This document shows, piece after piece, positions 43,361-52,210 of a DNA stretch of 64,000 nucleotides. The notes below the pieces were generated by a model that was not told the origin of the DNA, made no database searches, and worked only from the letters and a program-made list of their open reading frames with translations. The stretch is from positions 1,116,001 through 1,180,000 of the forward strand of contig NC_016887.1 of NCBI RefSeq assembly GCF_000284035.1, written 5' to 3'. Source of the DNA: Nocardia cyriacigeorgica GUH-2 (GTDB lineage Bacteria > Actinomycetota > Actinomycetes > Mycobacteriales > Mycobacteriaceae). The translations under genes were made by a program, and so were the position numbers. Each line of letters begins with the position of its first letter. Position 1 is the stretch's first letter.

Positions 43361-44380
43361 GTGTCCGGCGACGGCGACAGCAAGGACAGCGGGTCCGGGG
43401 GATCGGACTTCGGCCCACCGGTAGGGGACTTCGGGCCACCGGTCGGCGGCGACTTCGGACCGCCGGTCGGCGCTTTCGGACCGCCCACCACCGGCGGACC
43501 CGGCTGGACCCCCGAACCCGCACCCGAGAAGCCCGGCCTGACCTGGCGTCCGGCCGGCGAGCCCGCGCCGGAGCCGCCCGCGAGCGTGCCGCCCCCGCCC
43601 GCGCAGTACCGGGCCCCGGACAGCACCACATTCCCGGACAATCCGCCGCGGCCGCCGCGCCCGGAACCCGCCGACGCCGGCGAGGACCGCACCGTCCGGA
43701 TCTCCACCGACGACGACAGCAGCTGGTGGAATCAGCCGACCAAGTCCGGTGAGCCGCCGGCTCCTCCCGCCGAACCCGCCTCCGAGCCGGGCCTGTCCTG
43801 GGCCGATGACCCGATCGCCAAGCGACTGACCCCGCAATCGGTGACCGAGGCGCTGGCGCGTCCGGCCAAGCGGAAGCGGCCGCTCGGGCCGATCATCGCC
43901 GGGTCGGCTGCCGTGGTGGCCGTGCTGGTGGCGCTCACCGTGGTGATCATCATGATGACCGGCGACGATAGCGATGCCGAGACCGCGCAGGCGCCGACGA
44001 CCGCCGCGGCGTTGAGCTGCCCGGCGAGCGAGGACGGCAATGTCACCGTCGGCAACGGGCCGGGCGATACTGCGAGCGGGGCCGGGGCCATTCTGGGGTA
44101 TCAGCATGCGTTCTACTCCGCGCGTGATGGTGCGAAGGCCCGGAGCTTTGCGGCCGCGGACGCGAATGTGCTGCCTGCCGCTGATCTGCAAAAGGTCATC
44201 GATGAGGAGATCCCGAAGGGTACGACGTACTGCCTGCGCATCACCGAGCGGCAGCCGAACGTCTTCGACGTCGACCTGACCGATCACCGCCCCGACGGTC
44301 AAACGTTCGTGTACCGGCAGACCGTGCAGACCATCGACCAGAACGGCAAGCATCTGATCTTCGCCATCCTGGATCGCTGA
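43361..44380 (+). CDS. Single-pass membrane protein with FGPPVG repeats
   Basis: 339 residues. The cytosolic part (1-172) is disordered and starts with FGPPVG repeats (17-22, 24-29, 32-37, with FGPPTT at 39-44). One membrane helix spans about 176-200 (PIIAGSAAVVAVLVALTVVIIMM) after KRKR. The extracellular domain (201-339) has two Cys (LSCPASEDG and TTYCLRITER) that could form a disulfide; its YQHAFYSARDGAKARSFAA pattern resembles mycolata proteins with a nuclear-transport-factor-2-like fold (weak inference). GTG start after GGGGAAAGGATTGGGT. The function is unknown. Confidence 0.75.
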   Translation: MSGDGDSKDSGSGGSDFGPPVGDFGPPVGGDFGPPVGAFGPPTTGGPGWTPEPAPEKPGLTWRPAGEPAPEPPASVPPPPAQYRAPDSTTFPDNPPRPPRPEPADAGEDRTVRISTDDDSSWWNQPTKSGEPPAPPAEPASEPGLSWADDPIAKRLTPQSVTEALARPAKRKRPLGPIIAGSAAVVAVLVALTVVIIMMTGDDSDAETAQAPTTAAALSCPASEDGNVTVGNGPGDTASGAGAILGYQHAFYSARDGAKARSFAAADANVLPAADLQKVIDEEIPKGTTYCLRITERQPNVFDVDLTDHRPDGQTFVYRQTVQTIDQNGKHLIFAILDR

Positions 44381-44448
44381 CCCGATCCCCCCACCCAGCT
44401 GCGATAGGAAATCGCTACCGCCCCAAGGGATTTCGTTCGAACGGGCTA

Positions 44449-44477
44449 TTGCCGCGCCCGATGTCGTCGGGTACTGT
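44449..44477 (+). promoter_or_regulatory. Sigma-70-type promoter of the Cys-repeat peptide gene
   Basis: TTGCCG (44449-44454) and TACTGT (44472-44477) are separated by 17 nt, the optimal spacing, 30 nt before the ATG at 44507. An SD (AGGGAGGGAG) lies between. Confidence 0.6.
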
Positions 44478-44506
44478 TCGAGCTGACTCTAGGGAGGGAG
44501 TATTCA

Positions 44507-44698
44507 ATGAAGAAATTCGCTGCTGGTCTCGTGCTCACGATCGGTGTGGTGGGGGTCGGTCCCGCGTTGGCGCCGTCCATCGCGGTTGCCGGTCCGTGCC
44601 AGCCGGGCGTCAGCAAGGACTGCCGGGACACCAAGAAGCGGCCGCCGTGCCAGCCTGGTGTCACCAAGGATTGCAAGGTCGCCACTCCGCGGCGGTAA
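44507..44698 (+). CDS. 63-residue secreted Cys-repeat peptide
   Basis: 63 residues: signal peptide 1-28 (MKKFAAGLVLTIGVVGVG... AVA), leaving about 35 residues with two copies of CQPGV[ST]KDC (31-39 and 48-56) separated by RDTKKRPP. Four Cys would allow two disulfides or metal binding. The mature part is cationic (nine Lys/Arg against three Asp). It has its own promoter, a strong SD and a terminator, all signs of a real and well expressed gene. The role is unknown; the QPGV[ST] core also occurs in the secreted protein 2 kb upstream. Confidence 0.75.
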   Translation: MKKFAAGLVLTIGVVGVGPALAPSIAVAGPCQPGVSKDCRDTKKRPPCQPGVTKDCKVATPRR

Positions 44699-44711
44699 TC
44701 CGCGAACTAGT

Positions 44712-44755
44712 GAACGGCCCCATTCCGATGTCGGGATGGGGCCGTTTCGTTTTCT
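44712..44755 (+). terminator. Terminator after the Cys-repeat peptide gene
   Basis: AACGGCCCCATTCC pairs with GGGATGGGGCCGTT (one G-U) over a 6-nt loop, followed by TTTCGTTTTCTC. Confidence 0.85.
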
Positions 44756-44860
44756 CTGCATCCCGAATGGTGTCTCAAATCATGGGATGACTATTTCACA
44801 TCATGGTCGGCGGTATGCGACAGTGGAGCAGGCGCACCTCGCGTAATGTCTGGAGGTTCC

Positions 44861-46066
44861 ATGTCGCAGCACCTTCCGCCGCTGGCCGGCCGCCTGACCG
44901 GCCTGACCAGCTCGGCCATCCGTGACCTGCTCAAACTCACCGCGCGCGCGGAGATCATCAGCCTCGCCGGTGGTCTGCCCGACGCCGCGCTGATGCCGGG
45001 TGAGCGGATCGCGGTAGCCGCCGACGCCGCGCTGCGCCAGGACGCCGCCCTGCAATACACCGAGTCGCCCGGCTGGGGTCCGCTGCGCGCGGTGCTCGCC
45101 GAACGGGAAAGCGCCCGGCTGGGCCGCGCCGTCCCAGTGGACGAGGTGTTCGTCACGCATGGTTCGCAGCAGGCGCTGTCGCTGCTGTCGGAGGTGCTGC
45201 TCGATCCCGGCGTGCTCGTCGTGGTGGAGGATCCGGCCTACGTCGGCGCGCTCCAAGTGTTCCGAGCGGCGGGCGCCCGGATCGTCGCGCTGCCGATGGA
45301 CGGCGAGGGCATGCGGATGGATCTGCTGGGCGAACTGCTCGCCGGTGGTGAGCGCCCCGCCGTGGTCCACACCGTGAGCAACTTCCACAATCCGGGCGGG
45401 GTGACCATGAGCCCCGCGCGCCGGCAGGAACTGGCCGCGCTGGCGCAGCGCTACGGCTTCTGGGTAATCGAGGACGATCCCTACGGCGAGCTGTGGTTCG
45501 ACCGGCCCGCGCCCGCCCCCGTCGCGACCTACGCGCCGAACGTGATCCGGCTGTCGAGCGCGTCCAAGATCCTCGCCCCGACGCTGCGGGTGGGCTGGAT
45601 GGTCGCGCCGAACGCGGTGTGCCGGGCGGTCGAGCTGCTCAAACAGGGCGCCGACCTGTGCGGTTCGGCCCTGACCCAGCAGATCGCCGCCGATCTGCTC
45701 GGCGACACCGACTGGCTCACCACCCACATCGACACCGTGCGCGCCGCCTACGCCGAACGCGCGGGCGCCCTCGTCGGCGCGCTGCGCGAGCGCTTCGGGT
45801 CCAGGCTGACCTGCACCGACGCCGCCGGCGGCATGTTCGTCTGGGCCGACTTCACCGACGGCACCGACACCGGGACCCTGCTGGCGCACGCTCTCGACGC
45901 CGGCGTCGCCTACGTCCCCGGCCAGGCGTTCTCGGTGAGCACGCCCTATCCGCATTCGCTGCGCATGTGCTTCACCACCGGCGCACCGGACGCACTCGCC
46001 GAAGCGGTGGACCGGCTCGACCGCGCGGTCGCCGCGCAGGGTCAGGGTGCGGTCGCCCAGCGTTAG
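44861..46066 (+). CDS. PLP-dependent aminotransferase, 2-aminoadipate type
   Basis: 401-residue fold-type I aminotransferase of the LysN/MocR-aminotransferase group without an HTH domain. The PLP Lys is K236 in LSSASKILAPTLRVGW; NFHNPGG (about 174-180) and EDDPYGEL bind PLP; SLAGGLPDAALMP opens the family. Members convert 2-aminoadipate, aromatic or branched amino acids to 2-oxo acids. ATG at 44861 follows CTGGAGG; ATG at 44846 precedes that SD. With lat and pcd further right it could extend lysine breakdown to 2-oxoadipate (inference). Confidence 0.85.
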   Translation: MSQHLPPLAGRLTGLTSSAIRDLLKLTARAEIISLAGGLPDAALMPGERIAVAADAALRQDAALQYTESPGWGPLRAVLAERESARLGRAVPVDEVFVTHGSQQALSLLSEVLLDPGVLVVVEDPAYVGALQVFRAAGARIVALPMDGEGMRMDLLGELLAGGERPAVVHTVSNFHNPGGVTMSPARRQELAALAQRYGFWVIEDDPYGELWFDRPAPAPVATYAPNVIRLSSASKILAPTLRVGWMVAPNAVCRAVELLKQGADLCGSALTQQIAADLLGDTDWLTTHIDTVRAAYAERAGALVGALRERFGSRLTCTDAAGGMFVWADFTDGTDTGTLLAHALDAGVAYVPGQAFSVSTPYPHSLRMCFTTGAPDALAEAVDRLDRAVAAQGQGAVAQR

Positions 46067-46250
46067 GGCGGCTCGCGCAGCATTCGGGCGCAGCGGGTAA
46101 GGGCCTCGCCGCGCAGGGGTCAGGGTGCGCAGCGCGAGGATGTCGCCGCGCAGCATCGGAACGCGACTGCCCAGCGTCGGGGCGCACAGCGCGAGGGCCT
46201 CACCGCAGAGGGGCATCGCCAGGGGTGCGGCCGCGCAGCGTCAGCGGCCG
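46025..46250. repeat. Degenerate GC-rich repeats between aminotransferase and glpK
   Basis: Copies of CGCCGCGCAG(G)GGTCAGGGTGCG and GCGCAGCGTYRGGGC recur irregularly from the last codons of the aminotransferase to the glpK stop (for example 46029 and 46109). The 199-nt convergent gap holds no gene. No fixed period was established. Confidence 0.6.
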
Positions 46251-46264
46251 CCCCACCGTCCGCT

Positions 46265-47764
46265 TCAGCCGACCCAGTTGTAAGTGCGTTCGACCGCTTT
46301 GTTCCAGGCGTCGAGCCTGGCCTGCCGATCGTCGTCGCTCATCGTCGGCTCCCAGGTTTTGTCCGCCGCCCAGTTGTCCTGGATATCGTCGGTGCCTGCC
46401 CAGTAGCCGACTGCGAGGCCCGCGGCATAGGCGGCGCCGAGGGCGGTGGTCTCGTTGACGACCGGGCGCACCACCGGCACCCCGAGGATGTCGGCCTGGA
46501 ACTGCATGAGCAGTTCGTTGTTCACCATTCCGCCGTCGACCTTCAAGGTGGTCAATTCCAGTCGCAGCTGCTGGGATTCGGCGTCCGCGCGCATGGCATC
46601 GGTCACCTCGCGGGTCTGGAACGCGGTGGATTCCAGGACCGCCCTGGCCAAGTGGGCCTTGTTGACGAATCGAGTCAGCCCGGCGATGACGCCGCGCGCG
46701 TCCGGCCGCCAGCGCGGGGCGAACAAACCGGAGAACGCGGGCACGATGTAGGCGCCGCCGTTGTCGTCGACGCTGCGCGCGAGCGGTTCGATCTCGGCGG
46801 CCGAGGAGATGATGCCGAGGTTGTCGCGCAACCATTGCACGAGTGAGCCGGTGACGGCGATCGAGCCTTCGAGCGCGTAGACCGGGGCCTGTTCGCCGAG
46901 GCGGTAGCAGACGGTGGTGAGCAGTCCGTGCTTGCTGAACACCGGGGTGGTGCCGGTATTGAGCAGCATGAAATTGCCGGTGCCGTAGGTGTTCTTGGCG
47001 TCGCCGGGCGACAGGCAGGCCTGCCCGAAGGTGGCGGCCTGCTGGTCGCCGAGGATGCCGGCCACCGGAACCCCGGCCAGCGGGCCCGCGGTGATCTCCG
47101 CGTACACCTCCGAGGAGCTGCGGATCTGCGGCAGCATCGCGGTAGGGATGCCGAATTCGGCGCAGATCTGGCCGTCCCATTGCAGGGTGCGCAGGTCCAT
47201 CAGCATGGTGCGCGAGGCATTGGTGACGTCGGTCAGGTGCTGTCCGGTGAGATTCCACAGCACCCAGCTGTCGACGGTGCCGAAGCACAGATCGCCGGCC
47301 TCGGCGCGCTCGCGGGCGCCGTCGACGTTGTCGAGGATCCAGCGCAGCTTCGGACCGGCGAAATAGGTCGACAGCGGCAGACCGGTGCGGTCCTGATACC
47401 TGGTACGCCCGACCTCGCCGGCCAGTTCGGTGCACAGCGCTTCGGTGCGGGTGTCTTGCCAGACGATGGCGTTGTGGATCGGCTTGCCGGTGCTGCGGTC
47501 CCAGACCACGGTGGTTTCGCGCTGATTGGTCACGCCCACCGCGGCGATATCGGCGGCGGTGATCCCGGTGGCCGTCAGTGCTTCGCCGAGCACCTGTTCG
47601 GTGTTGTGCCAGATCGCCTCGGCGTCGTGTTCGACCCATCCCGGCCGCGGGAACAGCTGTTCGTGCTCGCGTTGCGCGATGCCCGCGACGCGCCCCGAGC
47701 GGTCGAAAACGATGCACCGACTCGACGTCGTTCCTTGATCGATGGCGGCCACATAGCGTCGCAT
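46265..47764 (-). CDS. glpK: Glycerol kinase
   Basis: 499-residue FGGY-family kinase phosphorylating glycerol with [20 protein letters not shown] binds [13 protein letters not shown] sequence ([18 protein letters not shown]) is present, and [28 protein letters not shown] is the C-terminal FGGY signature. The length is normal. Leaderless start (TAACCT 6 nt upstream). Divergent from glpD, so glycerol uptake and oxidation genes share one control region; no glycerol facilitator gene is nearby. Confidence 0.97.
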   Translation of the reverse strand: MRRYVAAIDQGTTSSRCIVFDRSGRVAGIAQREHEQLFPRPGWVEHDAEAIWHNTEQVLGEALTATGITAADIAAVGVTNQRETTVVWDRSTGKPIHNAIVWQDTRTEALCTELAGEVGRTRYQDRTGLPLSTYFAGPKLRWILDNVDGARERAEAGDLCFGTVDSWVLWNLTGQHLTDVTNASRTMLMDLRTLQWDGQICAEFGIPTAMLPQIRSSSEVYAEITAGPLAGVPVAGILGDQQAATFGQACLSPGDAKNTYGTGNFMLLNTGTTPVFSKHGLLTTVCYRLGEQAPVYALEGSIAVTGSLVQWLRDNLGIISSAAEIEPLARSVDDNGGAYIVPAFSGLFAPRWRPDARGVIAGLTRFVNKAHLARAVLESTAFQTREVTDAMRADAESQQLRLELTTLKVDGGMVNNELLMQFQADILGVPVVRPVVNETTALGAAYAAGLAVGYWAGTDDIQDNWAADKTWEPTMSDDDRQARLDAWNKAVERTYNWVG

Positions 47765-47770
47765 TGGAGC

Positions 47771-47776
47771 AGGTTA
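47771..47776 (-). promoter_or_regulatory. -10 box for leaderless glpK
   Basis: TAACCT on the minus strand lies 6 nt before the glpK ATG at 47764. Confidence 0.5.
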
Positions 47777-47916
47777 CCGGAACCGGCGGCCGGTCACGGC
47801 CCGCTCGCGGCATCCAGGACCGCAGGCGCGCAAGGGCGTCGCACGCGGGCGAGGAGGGTGCGGCGATAGGGTGTAGCGGAAGCTCGAACGCGCCCGATCA
47901 CAGACCATAACGTCGA

Positions 47917-47944
47917 CCTCCGACGCTTGCGTCGGTTGGAGGAG
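47917..47944 (+). promoter_or_regulatory. Hairpin overlapping the glpD ribosome-binding site
   Basis: CCGACGC and GCGTCGG (47920-47935) form a 7-bp stem closed by TT. The flanking CCTCC (47917-47921) is complementary to GGAGG (47938-47942), the SD of glpD. Folding would partly mask the SD; a regulatory effect is inferred. Confidence 0.45.
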
Positions 47945-47950
47945 CCGAGC

Positions 47951-49684
47951 ATGACCAAGAAGCCCGATTCGCAGTTCCTCGGTCCGCAGCAGCGGCTGGA
48001 CGCCTGGTCCCGGCTGGGTAAGGACCACTTCGACGTGGTTGTCGTCGGTGGCGGTGTGGTGGGCGCGGGCATCGCCCTCGATGCCGCGACCCGCGGGCTG
48101 CGGGTGGCGCTGGTGGAGGCGCGCGATCTGGCGTCCGGGACGTCGAGCCGGTCGTCGAAGATGTTCCACGGCGGGCTGCGGTATCTGGAGCAGCTCGAGT
48201 TCGGGCTGGTCCGGGAGGCGCTGGCCGAACGTGAGCTATCGATGTCGACGCTGGCGCCGCATCTGGTCAAGCCGCTGCGGTTCCTCTACCCGCTCACCCA
48301 CCGGGTCTGGGAGCGGCCTTACGTCGCGTCGGGGCTGCTGCTCTACGACACCATGGGTGGCGCGAAATCGGTTCCCGGGCAACGGCATCTGAGCAGGCAC
48401 GGCGCGCTGCGGCTGGCGCCGGGCTTGCGCCGCGATTCGATGATCGGCGGAATCAGCTACTACGACACCGTCGTCGACGATGCCCGCCACACCATGACCG
48501 TGGCCCGCACCGCCGCCCACTACGGTGCGGTGATTCGCACCTCGACGCAGGTGGTCGGCTTTCTGCGGGAGGCCGACCGGGTGGTCGGGGTGAAGCTGCG
48601 CGACAGCGAGGACGGACGCACCACCGAGACCCGCGCGCATGTGGTGATCAACGCGACCGGCGTCTGGACCGATGAGATCCAGGCGCTGTCGCATCAGCGC
48701 GGGCGCTTCCATGTGCGGGCGTCCAAGGGCGTGCACATCGTGGTGCCGCGCGACCGGATCGTCAGCGACGCGGCGATCATTCTGCGCACCGCGACGTCGG
48801 TGTTGTTCGTGATTCCCTGGGGCAGCCACTGGATCATCGGCACCACCGACACCGACTGGAATCTGGACCTGGCGCATCCGGCGGCGACCAAGGCCGATAT
48901 CGATTACCTGCTCGAGCACGTCAATCGGGTGCTGGTCACCCCGCTCACCCACGACGACATCGACGGTGTGTACGCCGGACTGCGGCCACTGCTGGCCGGG
49001 GAGAGCGACGAGACCTCCAAGCTCTCCCGCGAGCATGCCGTAGCCCGGATCGCGCCCGGCCTGGTGGCCATCGCGGGCGGCAAATACACCACCTATCGGG
49101 TGATGGCCTACGACGCCGTCGACGAGGCGGCCCAGGACATTCCGGCCCGGGTCTCGCCCTCGATCACCGAGAAGGTGCCGCTGCTCGGCGCCGACGGTTA
49201 CTTCGCGCTGGTCAATCAGACCGTGCAGCTGGCCGAGGCCTACGGCGTGCATCCGTATCGGATCAAGCATCTGCTCGACCGCTACGGCTCGCTCATCGAC
49301 GAGGTGATGGCCATGGCCGAAGGCAAACCCGAACTGCTGCAACCGCTGACCGACGCACCGTCCTACCTCCAGGTGGAGGTGGTTTACGCGGCCGCCGCCG
49401 AGGGCGCGCTGCACCTGGACGACATCCTGGCCCGGCGCACCCGCATCTCCATCGAGTACTCCCATCGCGGCGCGGACTGCGCCGAGCAGGTCGCCCGGCT
49501 GGTCGCGCCGGTGCTCGGCTGGGACGATGACGACGTCGACCGGGAGGTGGGCCTGTATCTGGCCCGGGTCGACGCCGAAATCCGTTCCCAGGCCGAGCCC
49601 GACGACGAATGCGCCGACGCCTTGCGGGTGGCCGCACCGGAGCCACGGCCGGAGATCCTGGAGCCGGTTCCGCTGGATCGGTGA
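47951..49684 (+). CDS. glpD: Aerobic glycerol-3-phosphate dehydrogenase
   Basis: 577-residue FAD enzyme at the inner membrane face, oxidising glycerol-3-phosphate to dihydroxyacetone phosphate and feeding electrons to quinone. Motifs: VVVVGGGVVGAGIALDAATRG (FAD), SGTSSRSSKMFHGGLRYLEQ, WGSHWIIGTTDTDWN, and IAGGKYTTYRVMAYDAVD, with a C-terminal helical domain. ATG follows GGAGGAG. Corresponds to remembered glpD2 beside lpdA in M. tuberculosis, though here about 6 kb of other genes intervene. Confidence 0.96.
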   Translation: MTKKPDSQFLGPQQRLDAWSRLGKDHFDVVVVGGGVVGAGIALDAATRGLRVALVEARDLASGTSSRSSKMFHGGLRYLEQLEFGLVREALAERELSMSTLAPHLVKPLRFLYPLTHRVWERPYVASGLLLYDTMGGAKSVPGQRHLSRHGALRLAPGLRRDSMIGGISYYDTVVDDARHTMTVARTAAHYGAVIRTSTQVVGFLREADRVVGVKLRDSEDGRTTETRAHVVINATGVWTDEIQALSHQRGRFHVRASKGVHIVVPRDRIVSDAAIILRTATSVLFVIPWGSHWIIGTTDTDWNLDLAHPAATKADIDYLLEHVNRVLVTPLTHDDIDGVYAGLRPLLAGESDETSKLSREHAVARIAPGLVAIAGGKYTTYRVMAYDAVDEAAQDIPARVSPSITEKVPLLGADGYFALVNQTVQLAEAYGVHPYRIKHLLDRYGSLIDEVMAMAEGKPELLQPLTDAPSYLQVEVVYAAAAEGALHLDDILARRTRISIEYSHRGADCAEQVARLVAPVLGWDDDDVDREVGLYLARVDAEIRSQAEPDDECADALRVAAPEPRPEILEPVPLDR

Positions 49685-49693
49685 GTGTCCGGA

Positions 49694-50527
49694 TCAGACT
49701 GCCGCGGCCTGAAGTGCGCGCAGTTCACCGGCGTGATGGGCGCTGAAGGTGCGGACCTCGTCGCCGTGGCCGGCGACCAGCTCGCGCAGCCGCTGCTGGT
49801 TGTCGATGCGGGCCTGGGCGATGGTCTGCACCGAGCGCTCGAAGAGGGTGATGCCGAGCGGCTGAGACGGTCGCGCCGAATCGAGAATGCCGGGATGGAA
49901 ATACGAGTCGCCGGCACTGAGTAGCCAGCCGTTGCCGGTATCGATGGCGACACCCGCGTGGCCACGGGTGTGGCCGGCCAGCGGGACCAGCAGGATCTCC
50001 GGCGGGACGCCGGGCAGCTCGCGTACCGCCTCGAAGCCGAACCACGGCTCGCCGAATTCGCCGTGCACCTCCCACTTCGGGCCGTGCGCGAACTGGATAT
50101 CGCGGTAGCGGAAGCGTTCGCGCGGACCGTGTTTGCCCTCGAGGGCCCGCATCTCCTCGGCGTAGACGTGCACCCGCGCCTGCGGGAAGTCGGCCAGACC
50201 GCCGGCGTGGTCGAGGTCGAGATGGGTCAGCACGATATCGCGCACGTCCTCACGCCGGTATCCGAGCCGCTCGATCTGCCCGACCGCGGTGGATGCGAGG
50301 TCGAGGACGGGGTTGGTCAGCTGCAGAAATTCGCGGCCGAGCCATTCGTTCGGGCGGCGCACCGCTTGTTCGCCGATGCCGGTTTCCACCAGCAGCAGGC
50401 CTCGGTCGTGCTCGATGAGCACGCAGTGGCAGACCATCTCGCCGCGGTGCAGCAGGCCGCCGGAGCCGGTCAGTAGGCGGCCGCCGAGGGGCCGCATGGT
50501 TCCGCCGTCGAGGTGATGGATTTTCAT
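49694..50527 (-). CDS. MBL-fold hydrolase, AHL-lactonase-like
   Basis: 277 residues. The metallo-beta-lactamase motif THLDLDHAGG (HxHxDH variant with Leu between) is near residue 103; AGHTRGHAG supplies a further His, and SAGDSYF the bridging Asp. The N-terminal HHLDGGTM and CHCVLIEHDRGLLLVETGIGE resemble N-acylhomoserine lactonases. A lactone-opening role is possible. Its ATG overlaps the stop of an upstream TetR gene (ATGA), implying a regulator-enzyme pair. Confidence 0.75.
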   Translation of the reverse strand: MKIHHLDGGTMRPLGGRLLTGSGGLLHRGEMVCHCVLIEHDRGLLLVETGIGEQAVRRPNEWLGREFLQLTNPVLDLASTAVGQIERLGYRREDVRDIVLTHLDLDHAGGLADFPQARVHVYAEEMRALEGKHGPRERFRYRDIQFAHGPKWEVHGEFGEPWFGFEAVRELPGVPPEILLVPLAGHTRGHAGVAIDTGNGWLLSAGDSYFHPGILDSARPSQPLGITLFERSVQTIAQARIDNQQRLRELVAGHGDEVRTFSAHHAGELRALQAAAV

Positions 50528-51087
50528 CGGGACAACTCCTGCTCGAGAAGGGTGCGAAGGTGGTCGGCGACCGCGCGCAGGGGCGCGATATCGCGGCGGG
50601 TCTTGGCCAGTAGCAGCGCGCCTTCGACCATGGCGAGCGCGATGGTTGACAGGTGTTCGGTGCGTTCGGCGGCGACGCCCTTGGCGCGCAGGTACTGCGC
50701 GAGGGTTTCCCGCCAGGATTCGAAGCCGTCGGCACAGGCGGTGCGGATCGGTTCGCTGCCGGCTGCGTCCAGCGCCACCGAGGCCAGCGGGCAGGCGCGT
50801 TCGTAACCGGATTCGGTGAGGTTGGTGACCAGCAGGTCGATCACGGCATCGATATCGCCGTGCGCGAGCGCCGCGGCCAGAGCGTCGTTCAGTTGCCTGC
50901 TCGCCTGGGCGAGTGCTTCGGCGGCGAGTTGTTCCTTGCCGCCGGGGAAGTGGAAATACAGCGAGCCCTTGGGCGCTCCGCCCGCGGTGACCAGCTGGTT
51001 GAGCCCAGTGGCGTGGTAGCCCTGGGTGTGGAACAGGTCGGCGGCGGCGTCGATGAAACGCTGCCGGGAGTCCGTGCGTGCAGTCAC
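50524..51087 (-). CDS. TetR-family regulator (LmrA/YxaF type)
   Basis: 187 residues. HTH: RQRFIDAAADLFHTQGYHATGLNQLVTAGGAPKGSLYFHFPGGKEQL (residues 8-54), with the KGSLYFHFPGGKE recognition helix of the LmrA/YxaF/QsdR group. The ligand-binding part contains GYERACPLASVALD. It overlaps the MBL lactonase-like gene by 4 nt and probably represses the pair. Position fits remembered Rv3295, next to lhr/nei2. Confidence 0.88.
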   Translation of the reverse strand: MTARTDSRQRFIDAAADLFHTQGYHATGLNQLVTAGGAPKGSLYFHFPGGKEQLAAEALAQASRQLNDALAAALAHGDIDAVIDLLVTNLTESGYERACPLASVALDAAGSEPIRTACADGFESWRETLAQYLRAKGVAAERTEHLSTIALAMVEGALLLAKTRRDIAPLRAVADHLRTLLEQELSR

Positions 51088-51120
51088 GAGAGTGACGGTA
51101 CGCGAACTATGACGACCGGT

Positions 51121-51315
51121 CTAGTGGGAGATCGAGAATCGTTCGATCTGTGGTGTGGGTGGGGCGGGAGCCGGTGGTGCGATCGGAGTGCTGGCGGGGC
51201 CACTGGCATGCAGCAGGAGATAGCTGAACAGGACTGTCGCCAGGATGGCGAGCACGGTGGTCAGCACGCGGCCGGCGATGGCGGCCAGGCGCTGCCGCGT
51301 CGTCGGTGCCCGCAT
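51121..51315 (-). CDS. Possible 64-residue membrane protein
   Basis: 64 residues: a basic N-terminus (MRAPTTRQRLAAIAGR), one hydrophobic helix (VLTTVLAILATVLFSYLLL, about 17-36), and a Pro-rich tail (PASTPIAPPAPAPPTPQIERFSISH). It fits a small single-pass protein. No SD is clear and no family is recognised. It lies between nei2 and the TetR gene. Confidence 0.45.
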   Translation of the reverse strand: MRAPTTRQRLAAIAGRVLTTVLAILATVLFSYLLLHASGPASTPIAPPAPAPPTPQIERFSISH

Positions 51316-51403
51316 GAATGCTCGCTTTCGATCGGTCGGCGAAATCGACTACTGCCGACCATGTCGTGCGAACTCGTTGAAACATTAGCAATTGAATGGC
51401 AAA

Positions 51404-52186
51404 TCACATGGCGGGCGCGGGCTGGCAGCGCGGGCAGAAGTAGATGCCGCGCTCGCGCCGCGAGACCCGGTCCGACGCCGGTGCGGTCTCGCCGAGTAGA
51501 TCCACCACGATCGTGGTGCCACACCGCTGGCAGGGCATCCGATTCCGGCCGTAGACCAGCGGACGCCGCGGCGGTTGCTCGGCAGCCGTGGTGAGCACCC
51601 GGTGCGCTTCGTTGACCAGGGCGAGCAGGTCCGGCACGGCCGCGACCGGGGTGGCCGGATGCACCCGGCGCAGGAAGCACACCTCGCTGCGGTAGATATT
51701 GCCGATGCCGGCCAGATTGCGCTGATCGAGCAGTGCGATGCCGATGGGTTCGTCCGGATGGCGTGACAGCCGCTCGACCGCAACGGCCGGATCCCAGTTC
51801 GGGCCGAGCAGGTCCGGCCCGAGATGCTCGATCGCGCGCTGCTCCTCGGCTCGGCGCAGGACCTCCACCAGACCGAGGGAGAAGCCGACCGCCTCGACCT
51901 CGTCGGTGGCCAGCACCAGCCGCGCCGCCACCCGCGGTTTGGTCCAGCGCTGCCCGCAGTGGAACACCCGCCAGCTGCCCTCCATCTTCAGGTGGGTGTG
52001 GATGCTGACGGTGTCGGTGCGGATGAACAGGTGCTTGCCGTAGCTGCCGACGCTGTCCACGGCCTGTCCGCGCAGGTCGACCGTGGCATAGCGGGGCACG
52101 CGGAAGTCGCTGCGGGTCAATACCTGTCCGGCCAGTGCGGCGCGCAGTCGTTGCGCGGTGCGGTAGACGGTGTCACCTTCGGGCAT
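51404..52186 (-). CDS. nei2: Fpg/Nei-family DNA glycosylase
   Basis: 260-residue DNA glycosylase/AP lyase for oxidised bases. Catalytic Pro2 and Glu3 follow the initiator Met (MPEGDTVYRTAQRL); the H2TH region contains LLDQRNLAGIGNIYRSEVCF; a C-terminal zinc finger has CQRC and CPRC. It lies 24 nt downstream of lhr on the same strand, as remembered in M. tuberculosis (nei2-lhr). Confidence 0.93.
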   Translation of the reverse strand: MPEGDTVYRTAQRLRAALAGQVLTRSDFRVPRYATVDLRGQAVDSVGSYGKHLFIRTDTVSIHTHLKMEGSWRVFHCGQRWTKPRVAARLVLATDEVEAVGFSLGLVEVLRRAEEQRAIEHLGPDLLGPNWDPAVAVERLSRHPDEPIGIALLDQRNLAGIGNIYRSEVCFLRRVHPATPVAAVPDLLALVNEAHRVLTTAAEQPPRRPLVYGRNRMPCQRCGTTIVVDLLGETAPASDRVSRRERGIYFCPRCQPAPAM

Positions 52187-52210
52187 CGCCCGCTCCGGTG
52201 GCCGGGGACC

